Source: Clostridiales bacterium
Lineage (GTDB): Bacteria; Bacillota; Clostridia; Lachnospirales; Lachnospiraceae
Assembly: GCA_021202925.1 (NCBI GenBank)
Contig: JAJQCD010000013.1
Span: 23,654-87,653, forward strand
DNA length: 64,000 nt
Reading direction: 5' to 3'
Numbering within the stretch: the first letter of the stretch is position 1; the number at the start of each line of letters is the position of its first letter. The position numbers and the translations under genes are program-made. Under the pieces are notes generated by a model. That model did not search any database and was not told where the DNA came from. It worked only from the letters and a program-made list of their open reading frames with translations. Of the stretch, positions 41,491 through 49,788 are shown piece by piece.

Positions 41491-42840
41491 ATGCTGAAAA
41501 GAAAAGTAGAGAGTGAGATTATGGACTGGGTAAGCAGCGGAGAGAAAGCGCTGCTTGTTTACGGTGTGAGACAGGCGGGAAAAACCTTTATTATTCGAGA
41601 GTGTTTAAGAAAAGCACATTGTGATTATGTGGAGTTTAACCTGATCCGGGAGCCGGATGTCGTATCGGTGCTGGAAAGCGCCCGCGACGTGAATGACCTG
41701 ATTTTGAAACTTTCGCTATACAGCAAAAGCAAACTTACGCCTGGGAAAACGATTTTGTTTTTTGATGAAATACAGAAGTATAAAGATATTGTTACAAGAA
41801 TCAAATTCCTGGTTGAGGACGGAAGATTTCGGTATATACTCAGCGGTTCGCTTCTGGGAATCGAGATTGTAAATCTGAGATCGGCGCCGGTGGGGTATCT
41901 GAAGTCAGTTACGATGTATCCTCTGGATTTTGAAGAATTTTTGCAGGTATTCGAAGTGTCGGATGAGGTGCTTGACCGATTAAAGGACTGTTTCGCTCAG
42001 AAGAAGCCGGTGGATGAAGTCGTTCATCAGAAAATGCTGGATATTTTTCATCTCTATCTGATTATCGGTGGCATGCCTGCAGCGGTGGAAAAGTATCGCG
42101 TAAGCGAGGATATCAATGCAGTGATAGATGAGCATCTGTCCATTATTGAGCAGTATAAACTGGATTTCACGCAGTACGAAGAAGAAAACCGCAGACTGGT
42201 TCTTACGCGGATCTATGAGTTGATTCCGGCTGAACTGAATGAGAAAAATAAGCGTTTTATGGTTGCGGATATCAAAAAGAGCATGCGTTTTGACCGGGTG
42301 CAGGATAGCTTCATGTGGTTGTATAAGGCCGGGGTAGCGCTTCCGGTTTTCAATGTTACGGAACCGTGTCTGCCGCTCCTTCTGAACGAAAAAAGTTCAC
42401 TTTTCAAACTGTTCCTTTCGGACATCGGGTTGCTGACTACGATTTATGGAAAAACGGTAAAGCTGAGGATTCTGAATCAGGAACCGGATCTCAATAAGGG
42501 TGCCATTTATGAGAATGTGGTTGCACAGGAACTGAATGCACATGGATTCCCGCTTTATTACTACAACAGCAAAAAAATGGGAGAACTGGATTTTGCGGTG
42601 GAGTACCGAGGAAAGGTGCTTCCGATTGAGGTGAAAAGCGGAAAAGATTATGAGCGGCATTCCGCACTCAACCAGGTCATGTCGACGGAAGAATACCATA
42701 TGAACGAAGCCCTGATCTTCACAAACGATAATGTGAAGCGGAATCCCCCGTTCTGCTATATGCCAGTCTATATGGTTATGTTTCTGAAACAGGAAGAAAC
42801 GGAATTTGCGGATATTTCTGTCGGTAAATTCAGATTTTGA
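41491..42840 (+). CDS. AAA ATPase with DUF4143 domain
   Basis: The 449-residue product (ATG 41491 behind GGGAGGG) has an N-terminal P-loop domain (YGVRQAGKTFII; Walker B ILFFDEIQKY; sensor LSGSLLG) and a C-terminal DUF4143 region with a restriction-endonuclease-like core (GELDFAVEYRGKVLPIEVKSGK, the E-x-K being complete). Such proteins are frequent, often horizontally spread and of unknown role in Firmicutes and archaea. The gene is more AT-rich than its neighbours, and a transferred origin is likely. No partner gene is adjacent. Confidence 0.87.
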   Translation: MLKRKVESEIMDWVSSGEKALLVYGVRQAGKTFIIRECLRKAHCDYVEFNLIREPDVVSVLESARDVNDLILKLSLYSKSKLTPGKTILFFDEIQKYKDIVTRIKFLVEDGRFRYILSGSLLGIEIVNLRSAPVGYLKSVTMYPLDFEEFLQVFEVSDEVLDRLKDCFAQKKPVDEVVHQKMLDIFHLYLIIGGMPAAVEKYRVSEDINAVIDEHLSIIEQYKLDFTQYEEENRRLVLTRIYELIPAELNEKNKRFMVADIKKSMRFDRVQDSFMWLYKAGVALPVFNVTEPCLPLLLNEKSSLFKLFLSDIGLLTTIYGKTVKLRILNQEPDLNKGAIYENVVAQELNAHGFPLYYYNSKKMGELDFAVEYRGKVLPIEVKSGKDYERHSALNQVMSTEEYHMNEALIFTNDNVKRNPPFCYMPVYMVMFLKQEETEFADISVGKFRF

Positions 42841-42959
42841 CGTGTTGTGGTTGCCGGGGTATTTCTTTCTGACAAGTATTGCGCCTCAGGAACACTGCTT
42901 TTGCCTGTTTATAAAAATTTTAGAATCTGTCGGTTCCTATCGCCTTTTTGAGTCGAATC

Positions 42960-42968
42960 TGGTATAAT
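42960..42968 (+). promoter_or_regulatory. Extended -10 promoter of rpoN
   Basis: TGGTATAAT combines a perfect TATAAT with the extended TGN element 51 bases before the rpoN start. No good -35 lies at the usual distance, as expected for an extended -10 promoter. Confidence 0.65.
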
Positions 42969-43018
42969 CAGTAAAAAGGGTCGAAAATTGTCAGGAGCTT
43001 TGTTGGAGTGAGTGAAAT

Positions 43019-44428
43019 ATGGAAAACAGTTTATTGTTGGAACAGAGACAGGTATTGTCACAGAGTCAGATCGAATCGCTGGAGATTCTGGCGATGGATA
43101 CCGTTACATTGAATGAGTTCATGCAGAATGAGTATCTGGAGAATCCGATTCTGGAGCACCAGGCGTCTGCCACGGAGGATATGGACACGAGACAGGAGCG
43201 CACGTCGGATGCGGGCGAGTCTCCGGAGGATCTGGACGGCTGGGGAATGACGGCAAATTTCAAACAGTATAAGGCGCTTGCGGAGGCGTCATATGTATAC
43301 AGCGGCGGGCGCCTGGCGGATGAGGATGAGCATTCGGCCGCGATTGCGGATCGGAAAGCGCCATCGATCCGGGAGTATGTGCTGAATCAGATTCCAACCG
43401 GGCGATATTCGGACCGGGAGATGGAACTGATGGGTTATATGACCGAACTTCTGGATCAGAACGGATTTTTTACCATGTCGGTGGAAGAGACGGCGCGGGC
43501 GGCGAAGGTTCCGTTGAAGATGGTGGAACAATGCCTGGATCAGCTGCGTCAGCTGGAGCCGTACGGGATTTTCGCGTCAGGGCTGAAGGATTGTCTGCTG
43601 CGTCAGCTGGAGCAGCAGGGGCTGGAAGGCGGTGTGATGGAGCAGATGATTCAGAATCATCTGGAGGACATTGCCGCAGGGCGTTTAAGCAGCATCACCC
43701 GGGATCTGAGAATCAGTACGGCTGAGGCCCGGCAGTATATTCTGGTGATTAAGAAGCTGAATCCCCGTCCGCTGGCCGGATTTACGGGGGATCAGACGGA
43801 GTATGTGGTGCCGGATATTATTCTTTCGTGTGTGCGCGGAAGCTGGGAGATTACATTGAACGACAACTGGATTGGCGATTACCATCTCAGTGATTACTAT
43901 CTGTCCATGATGGAAACGACGCAGGACGCAGAGCTCAGGGAATATTTTTGCGGGAAACTGGAGCGGGCGCGACTGATTCTGAGAAATATCGAGCAGCGGC
44001 GGGATACCATGCTGCGTATTACACGCGCCGTGGTGGAATGGCAGAAGGAGTATTTTGCGGGAACGGGATGTCTGAAGCCGATGACGATGTCGGATATCGC
44101 GGATCAGATCGATATGCATACATCGACGGTGAGCCGGGGAATCCGTGGAAAATATATTCAGTCTCCGAGAGAGACGATCCTGTTTAAAGACCTGTTTTCC
44201 CAGGCGGTGACACCTGCCGGGGATGGAGCCTGTGCGGAAGGGATGACGGCGGCCCGGATCAAAGAGCGGATTCGGGAGATGGTGAGATCAGAGAATCGGG
44301 ATCATCCGCTCAGTGATCAGAAGCTGGCCGATTTGCTGGAACAGGAGGGGATTGCGATTTCGCGTCGGACAGTCGCGAAATATCGGGAAGAGATGAATAT
44401 TCCGGGGAGTTTTCAGAGGAGAATATAA
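43019..44428 (+). CDS. rpoN: RNA polymerase sigma-54 factor
   Basis: A 469-residue RpoN: N-terminal Gln/Leu-rich activator-interaction region (LLLEQRQVLSQSQIESLEIL), acidic linker, core-binding region, helix-turn-helix (MSDIADQIDMHTSTVSRGIRGKYI) and the RpoN box RRTVAKYREEM close to the C-terminus, which reads the -24 element. It directs transcription of genes that need an enhancer-binding AAA activator. No such activator and no clear -24/-12 promoter are present in the window, so its regulon lies elsewhere. Confidence 0.95.
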   Translation: MENSLLLEQRQVLSQSQIESLEILAMDTVTLNEFMQNEYLENPILEHQASATEDMDTRQERTSDAGESPEDLDGWGMTANFKQYKALAEASYVYSGGRLADEDEHSAAIADRKAPSIREYVLNQIPTGRYSDREMELMGYMTELLDQNGFFTMSVEETARAAKVPLKMVEQCLDQLRQLEPYGIFASGLKDCLLRQLEQQGLEGGVMEQMIQNHLEDIAAGRLSSITRDLRISTAEARQYILVIKKLNPRPLAGFTGDQTEYVVPDIILSCVRGSWEITLNDNWIGDYHLSDYYLSMMETTQDAELREYFCGKLERARLILRNIEQRRDTMLRITRAVVEWQKEYFAGTGCLKPMTMSDIADQIDMHTSTVSRGIRGKYIQSPRETILFKDLFSQAVTPAGDGACAEGMTAARIKERIREMVRSENRDHPLSDQKLADLLEQEGIAISRRTVAKYREEMNIPGSFQRRI

Positions 44429-44516
44429 TGATCTTGGAGTTTCAGAGCCTGTGGCATTGCGTGTAACAGGAAGCAGTGCAGGAAGCTTGCGGAGCAGAGC
44501 GTGAACAGACTGGATG

Positions 44517-44565
44517 ACGGGCGCGTCAGACAGCATGCAGGGTGTATGTTGTCTGACGCGCCCGT
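44517..44565. terminator. Strong hairpin between convergent rpoN and the P-type ATPase gene
   Basis: A perfect 16-base-pair stem (44517-44532 with 44550-44565) with a 17-base loop, followed by TTGTCT. The location between convergent stops suggests a terminator for both. Confidence 0.8.
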
Positions 44566-44584
44566 TTGTCTGGTTATCACAGAT

Positions 44585-46486
44585 TTACAGATTTTTCACG
44601 AACAATGCCCGGATCGCATTTAAAACGGCGAGAATCATGACGCCTACGTCCGCAAAGACTGCAATCCACATATTGGCCAGTCCGACTGCGACCAGAATCA
44701 GGCAGAGCAGTTTGATTGTGATGGAAAATGCGATATTCTGGTATACAATTCGCAGAGACTTTCGGGATATCCGGATTGCTTTTGCGATCTGCATGGGATC
44801 GTCGTCCATCAGGACGATGTCCGCGGCCTCAATTGCGGCGTCGGATCCCATGGCTCCCATCGCGATGCCGATGTCTGCGCATCGCAGCACCGGCGCGTCG
44901 TTGATGCCGTCGCCGACAAAGGCCAGCATTTCATTCGTCGGCTTTGCGGCCAGTAATTCCTCGACTTGGGCCACCTTGTCGGCCGGAAGCAGTTCCGAAC
45001 AGACCTGGTCAATGCCAAGAGAAGCTGCTATCTGATTCGCAACGCCTGCCGAGTCGCCGGTCAGCATAACGGTTTTGCGAATACCGGATGCTTTCAGCTT
45101 TCGGATCGCCGCTTTGGAATGTGGTTTTTCCACATCGGAAATGACGATGTGTCCGGCATAAGAACCATCGATGGCCAGATGAATGACGGTTCCCGTGGAG
45201 TGGCAGCGGACACTGTTCATCCCCAGGGTGGTCATCAGCTTCTCATTGCCGATCGTGACAGAATGCCCGTCCACTGTGGCGGTGACGCCTTCTCCGCTGA
45301 TTTCCCGGATATCAGAGACGCGGGAACGGTTGATCGGTTTGCCGTAGGCTTTTTGCAGGCTTTTGCTGATCGGATGGGAGCTTGCCGACTCCGCGAGTGC
45401 CGCATACTCGATGAGCTGTTCGTCAGGAATCTCGTTATGATGAATCCCGGTTACTTCAAATACGCCCTGTGTCAGAGTTCCCGTCTTGTCAAACACAACG
45501 ATTCTTACTTTGGAGAGCAGTTCCAGATAGTTGGATCCTTTTATCAGGATACCGGCGTTGCTCGCTCCTCCGATGCCGGCAAAGAAGCTTAAGGGGATGC
45601 TTACCACCAGTGCACAGGGGCAGCTGGCGACCAGGAAGGTCAGCGCACGGTAGATCCAGTCGTTCCATCCAGCCGTGCTTCCCGCAGCAAGATGGAAAAG
45701 CGGTGGCAGGAAAGCCAGTGCGATGGCGGCATAAACAACCGCAGGTGTATAGACACGGGCAAATTTCGTAATAAAATCCTCTGATCTGGATTTCCTGGAG
45801 CTTGCGTTCTCTACCAGATCCAGGATTTTGGAGACCGTGGAATCGCCGAATTCCCTGATGGTCCGGATTCTCAGCAGGCCAGATTCGTTGATGCATCCGC
45901 TGATGATATCGTCGCCTGCTTTTATATCGCGGGGAAGGCTTTCCCCTGTCAGTGCCGCTGTGTTGAGCGTCGATGTGCCTTCGATAACGATGCCGTCGAT
46001 CGGCACTTTTTCTCCCGGCTGAACGACAATGATGCTTCCGATTTCTACTTCATCCGGATCGGCCTGTTCCAGGATACCATCGCGTTCGATGTTTGCGTAA
46101 TCCGGGCGGATGTCCATCAGTTCGCTGATGTTCCTCCGGCTTTTTCCGACTGCGTAACTCTGGAACCATTCGCCGACCTGGTAGAGCAGCATGACCGCGA
46201 TGGCTTCCAGATAATCGCCGCTTCCGGAATAAAGAGCCAGAATAATGGCCCCGATGGTAGCGACTGCCATCAGGAACGCTTCGTCAAACATCTGCCGGTT
46301 GCGGACGCCTTTCCATGCTTTTCGGAGAATATCGTGACCAATGAGCAGGTAGGGAATCATGTAGACGGCAAACCGGATCATGCCCGACGGGGGGAGGATG
46401 GAAAGACGTTCCAGAATATGGAAGCATACCATCAATGCCGTTGATGTCAGGATCCGGATCAGCATCTTCTTCTGCTTTTTACTCAT
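44585..46486 (-). CDS. zntA: Zn/Cd/Pb-exporting P1B-type ATPase without N-terminal metal domain
   Basis: A 633-residue heavy-metal ATPase, start at ATG 46486 behind AAAGGAGC. It has the TGES actuator motif, the metal-transport CPC (SCPCALVVS), DKTGTLT phosphorylation site, SHPIS nucleotide-binding HP motif and GDGINDAP. The last membrane helix has ADVGVMILAVLNAIR; an Asp-x-Gly there with CPC is typical of the Zn/Cd/Pb subgroup. Unlike most ZntA/CadA proteins it has no fused HMA domain; that is made by the separate small gene just upstream. It would pump toxic divalent metals out of the cell. Confidence 0.92.
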   Translation of the reverse strand: MSKKQKKMLIRILTSTALMVCFHILERLSILPPSGMIRFAVYMIPYLLIGHDILRKAWKGVRNRQMFDEAFLMAVATIGAIILALYSGSGDYLEAIAVMLLYQVGEWFQSYAVGKSRRNISELMDIRPDYANIERDGILEQADPDEVEIGSIIVVQPGEKVPIDGIVIEGTSTLNTAALTGESLPRDIKAGDDIISGCINESGLLRIRTIREFGDSTVSKILDLVENASSRKSRSEDFITKFARVYTPAVVYAAIALAFLPPLFHLAAGSTAGWNDWIYRALTFLVASCPCALVVSIPLSFFAGIGGASNAGILIKGSNYLELLSKVRIVVFDKTGTLTQGVFEVTGIHHNEIPDEQLIEYAALAESASSHPISKSLQKAYGKPINRSRVSDIREISGEGVTATVDGHSVTIGNEKLMTTLGMNSVRCHSTGTVIHLAIDGSYAGHIVISDVEKPHSKAAIRKLKASGIRKTVMLTGDSAGVANQIAASLGIDQVCSELLPADKVAQVEELLAAKPTNEMLAFVGDGINDAPVLRCADIGIAMGAMGSDAAIEAADIVLMDDDPMQIAKAIRISRKSLRIVYQNIAFSITIKLLCLILVAVGLANMWIAVFADVGVMILAVLNAIRALFVKNL

Positions 46487-46574
46487 AAGTGTCAGCTCCT
46501 TTCGGGCCGGATCAACAGCCGCCGAACACAATTCTGGAATCATGTATCCGGGCGGCCGTCAGCCGCTTTCCTGC

Positions 46575-46793
46575 TCAGATATAAACCTCACAGTCGTCTT
46601 CCACTTTCCTGCAGTTTGTGCGGACGTTCTGCATCACGGATTTTATGTCTGCACCCTCTTCAAATTCAACGGTCATCTTCAGCGTCATGAAGTTGACAAT
46701 GGCGTTCTTTACGCCGTCCGTCTTTCTGGCAGCGACTTCCATTTTGTCCGCGCATGCCGCGCAATCGACATCAATCTTATAATTTTTTTTCAT
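46575..46793 (-). CDS. Free-standing heavy-metal-associated (HMA) domain protein
   Basis: A 72-residue ferredoxin-like HMA protein: KIDVDCAACADKMEVAARKTDGVKNAIVNF, metal ligands Cys11 and Cys14, with the DCxxC form usual for Zn/Cd/Pb domains. Two further cysteines near the C-terminus (NCRK, DDCEVY) could add ligands. It is the first gene of the export operon and probably delivers or senses metal for the ATPase encoded about 90 bases downstream. Confidence 0.9.
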   Translation of the reverse strand: MKKNYKIDVDCAACADKMEVAARKTDGVKNAIVNFMTLKMTVEFEEGADIKSVMQNVRTNCRKVEDDCEVYI

Positions 46794-46822
46794 GGTTTCC
46801 TTTCCTCCAGTTTTGCTTTTTG

Positions 46823-46879
46823 ATTAAATGAATACTTAATTGTTGAACTGAATATAACTCGCAAAGAATATAAAGTCAA
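46823..46879 (-). promoter_or_regulatory. Promoter and probable ArsR operator of the metal export operon
   Basis: On the minus strand TTGACT (46879-46874) and TATATT (46856-46851) are 17 bases apart. Just downstream of the -10, at the expected transcription start, an AT-rich inverted repeat ATTAA-N8-TTAAT (46823-46840) fits the style of ArsR/SmtB operators. The remaining intergenic DNA to 47081 also holds TCGGA/TCCGA near 46890 and probably the promoter of the divergent regulator. Confidence 0.65.
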
Positions 46880-47081
46880 TAGAAGGGAATCGGATTCTTC
46901 CGAATGGAGAAAATATATTTCTGATTGGACTAATTATGAAAACGGTATTGAGAAAATCTGTCATTTCTTTCTTGCGCGGATGTCTGATCTCTGTTATAAC
47001 AAAACCGGAACGGTTTCGTTTGACATGTTTTTGTGATCCAGAACGGTTGTGCGAATCAGTATTTGCGGAGGGATGAGTTTT

Positions 47082-47825
47082 ATGGATGAAATGCGCTTGC
47101 CTCATGATCATAAGGAGCGGTTCCTGGAAAAAGGTTCCGGCATGCCGGATGTAAAACAGTTTCAGACGGCGGCGGATATTCTGAAGCTGCTAGGAGACGC
47201 CAGCCGCATCCGTATTTTCTGGATTCTCTGCCATTGTGAAACCTGTGTGATTAATCTTTCCGCGATGGTTGACATGAGCAGCCCGGCGGTGTCGCATCAT
47301 CTGCGGCAGTTGAAAGCGGTCGGCCTGGTCAGCGCCCGAAGGGACGGAAAGGAAATGTATTATACCGCGTCGAAGAGTGAGGAAGCAGATTTGCTTCATC
47401 ATACGATTGAGCAGATGATCCGCATTTCCTGCCCGACAACCATGGAAGCAGACGAGGAGCAGAATCGTCATCCGGACCTGTGCCGGCCTGCGATCGCCGA
47501 CACCATCCGGGAGGTTCATGCGCTGATCACAGAGAATCTGGAGGTCCGGTATACCATCAGCGAACTTTCTGCCCGGTTCCTTGTTAATACGTCGACTCTA
47601 AAGGAAGGTTTCAAAGCAGCTTATGGTGTGCCCATTGCCTCATATATGAAGGAGTACCGGATTCGTTACGCGGAAAAATTGCTGCGTTCTACGGATCGGA
47701 GCGTTGCGGAAATCGCTGCACAGGTCGGATATGAAACACAGAGCAAATTTACGAAGGCGTTTAAGGATGTTGCGGGTATGACGCCGAGGGAATACAGGAA
47801 ACGACGGAAAGAAGATGAAAACTGA
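47082..47825 (+). CDS. ArsR-AraC fusion transcriptional regulator, metal-responsive
   Basis: A 248-residue protein joining two DNA-binding modules. Residues about 25-110 form an ArsR/SmtB winged helix (ILKLLGDASRIRIFWILCHCETCVINLSAMVDMSSPAVSHHLRQL) with Cys50, Cys52 and Cys55 at the place where metal-sensing ArsR proteins hold their alpha-3 ligands. Residues about 145-240 form an AraC-type pair of helix-turn-helices (YTISELSARFLVNTSTLKEGFKAAYG, VAEIAAQVGYETQSKFTKAFKDVAGMTPREYR). It is divergent from the metal export operon and should repress or activate it in response to Zn, Cd or Pb. ATG 47082 follows GGAGGGATGAG. Confidence 0.88.
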   Translation: MDEMRLPHDHKERFLEKGSGMPDVKQFQTAADILKLLGDASRIRIFWILCHCETCVINLSAMVDMSSPAVSHHLRQLKAVGLVSARRDGKEMYYTASKSEEADLLHHTIEQMIRISCPTTMEADEEQNRHPDLCRPAIADTIREVHALITENLEVRYTISELSARFLVNTSTLKEGFKAAYGVPIASYMKEYRIRYAEKLLRSTDRSVAEIAAQVGYETQSKFTKAFKDVAGMTPREYRKRRKEDEN

Positions 47826-47853
47826 GATATATGTTCCCGGTTGCATGAATACA

Positions 47854-47910
47854 GATAAGAGACAGAGACACGGTATGAGATATCACCATACCGTGTCTCT
47901 GTCTCTTATC
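47854..47910. terminator. Perfect 24-base-pair hairpin between convergent operons
   Basis: Arms 47854-47877 and 47887-47910 are exact complements over 24 bases with a 9-base loop, lying between the stops of the regulator and the TRAP operon. No T tract follows; its length is unusual for a terminator, but the position fits a two-way transcription barrier. Confidence 0.75.
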
Positions 47911-47935
47911 GGATATTGAAGCTTATGTTATCGGT

Positions 47936-49204
47936 TTACTTGACCAGCAGATTTGGCAGCCAGGTAATGATTCCCGGAATGTAGGTACACATCAGCAGCA
48001 CCACAATCAGCGGAATCAGGAACGGCAGAATCGACCGGTAGAGTTTGTCCAGTTTGATCTTTGCCACATCGGAGATGATGAACAGGCATACGCCGAAGGG
48101 CGGTGTGACCTGGCCGATCATCAGGTTGAGCACCATGACGACGCCGAAGTGTACCAGGTCAAGGTTCAGGCCGTTGACAATCGGTAACAGCACCGGCAGC
48201 ATCAGCGTCAGGATTGCGCCCGGTTCCATGAACATGCCGAGGATCAGCAGAATAATGTTGATGATCAGCAGGATAACCGCCGGGTTGCTGCTGAGGCCGA
48301 GAATGGTATCGGCGATGACCCGGGAGATGCCTTCTTTCACAAGTACATAGGTGAAGAGGGTCGAGGTACCGATGATAAACAGCGTGTTCGCCGACGTGAG
48401 TGCGGAGTCCAGAAGGCATTTCTTGAAGGTCTTCCAGTCCATCGTGCGGTATACGATCAGCGAGATAACCAGTGAGTAGGCGACGGCGATGCTGGACGCC
48501 TCGGTCGGCGTAAACCAGCCGGTTGTGAAGCCGGCGAGGATGATCAGCGGTGTGATCAGGGACAGAATCGAGTCGACAAACTTATGAAAAAGTGCGCCGA
48601 GGTTGAAGGGGTGACGTTCGAAGTCATATTTGACCGCGAAGATAAAGACCAGGACCATCAGGGCGGCGCCCATAAGAAGCCCGGGCACCACACCGCCCAT
48701 AAAGAGCTTTGCGACACTGACGCTGGCGGTTGCGCCATAGATGATCAGTGGAATGCTCGGCGGGAAGATCGGTCCGATGACGGAAGAAGCAGCGGTTACC
48801 GCGCCGGAGAAATCATCGCTGTAGCCATTCTTGGTCATGGCTTCCATCTCGATTGTGCCAAGTCCGCCTGCGTCTGCCGCTGCGCTTCCGGACATGCCGG
48901 CGAAAATGATGCTGGCGACGATATTGGCGTGACCGAGTCCGCCTGGAATCCAGCCGACCAGTTCCCGCGCGAAGCTGAAGATCTTGTCGGTGATCTTTCC
49001 TGCATTCATCAGATTACCGGCGAGTACGAACAGCGGGATGGCGATCAGAAGATACGAATCAATGCCGGTCACCATTTTCTGGCCGATGACCATCAGTGGA
49101 TAATCCAGAATGATACAGCCCAGCACGGCGCTGGCGCCGATGGAAATGCTGATCGGTACGCCGATCAACAGCAGAATAAAAAAAGTGATAAAAAATACAG
49201 CCAT
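47936..49204 (-). CDS. dctM: TRAP transporter large permease (DctM)
   Basis: A 422-residue protein with about twelve membrane segments and DctM motifs: FIGVPISISIGASAVLG-like N-terminus, AGMSGSAAADAGGLGTIE, GPIFPPSIPLIIYGATA and the C-terminal GQVTPPFGVCLFI. It is the Na+-coupled carrier subunit of a TRAP system. It begins 4 bases after the small permease gene ends, so the two are translationally coupled. Confidence 0.94.
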   Translation of the reverse strand: MAVFFITFFILLLIGVPISISIGASAVLGCIILDYPLMVIGQKMVTGIDSYLLIAIPLFVLAGNLMNAGKITDKIFSFARELVGWIPGGLGHANIVASIIFAGMSGSAAADAGGLGTIEMEAMTKNGYSDDFSGAVTAASSVIGPIFPPSIPLIIYGATASVSVAKLFMGGVVPGLLMGAALMVLVFIFAVKYDFERHPFNLGALFHKFVDSILSLITPLIILAGFTTGWFTPTEASSIAVAYSLVISLIVYRTMDWKTFKKCLLDSALTSANTLFIIGTSTLFTYVLVKEGISRVIADTILGLSSNPAVILLIINIILLILGMFMEPGAILTLMLPVLLPIVNGLNLDLVHFGVVMVLNLMIGQVTPPFGVCLFIISDVAKIKLDKLYRSILPFLIPLIVVLLMCTYIPGIITWLPNLLVK

Positions 49205-49208
49205 GATG

Positions 49209-49709
49209 TCATCCTCCCTGTTTCTGTGCGTTGTCTTTTGCTATCAGGCGTTCCAGAAGCTGCTGAATGGACTTGACAACGATGAATCCGCCTGCGATGG
49301 CCATCGGCAGGAAATGCCAGGCCTTGGACAAAAACTGCATGGTGGAGAAGTAGCTGGTGCTGTTGATTTTGTACATTCCGCAATAGGCGACAATCATAAC
49401 CGCACCGAGTCCCAGGCTGAAGATTTTGTTGATAAACCACATCACGGTCTGGACTTTGGCGGGCATCCGGGTATAAAGAATATCGAGAGTGACCAGTCCG
49501 GAACGGTCATAGAGGACAATCACTCCCAGGAAGGCCATCCACATGAACAGGAAGCCGCACAGTTCCGTTGAGAAGCGGAACGATTTGTTGAAAAAGTTTC
49601 TTGCACAGAGCTCGGTCAGCATCATCGCCACAATTCCGGCTACAAGAAGCATCAGAATGACGGAGACGAATTTCACAAAGACATCTGTGATTGACTTGAA
49701 AAGCCGCAT
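49209..49709 (-). CDS. dctQ: TRAP transporter small permease (DctQ)
   Basis: The 166-residue protein has four membrane helices with DctQ patterns (RNFFNKSFRFSTELCGFLFMWMAFLGVIVLYDRSGLVTLDILY). The ATG at 49709 is preceded by AGGAGTGATG; an in-frame TTG upstream is less likely. It partners DctM in the membrane. Confidence 0.92.
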   Translation of the reverse strand: MRLFKSITDVFVKFVSVILMLLVAGIVAMMLTELCARNFFNKSFRFSTELCGFLFMWMAFLGVIVLYDRSGLVTLDILYTRMPAKVQTVMWFINKIFSLGLGAVMIVAYCGMYKINSTSYFSTMQFLSKAWHFLPMAIAGGFIVVKSIQQLLERLIAKDNAQKQGG

Positions 49710-49788
49710 GTCATCACTCCTATCTGTCAATCAGGGCCGCATCCCTGTCTGGAATGCGGCCCCTTGATCCGTTTATCAATCGGTTCGT

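Noticed and set aside
47854..47910. Resemblance of the 24-base hairpin arm to the Tn5 mosaic end used in sequencing libraries (ATAAGAGACAG shared).
   Set aside because: Only 11 bases match and the rest of the arm differs; the element sits exactly between convergent stops, so a natural hairpin is more likely. Raw reads would settle an adapter artefact.
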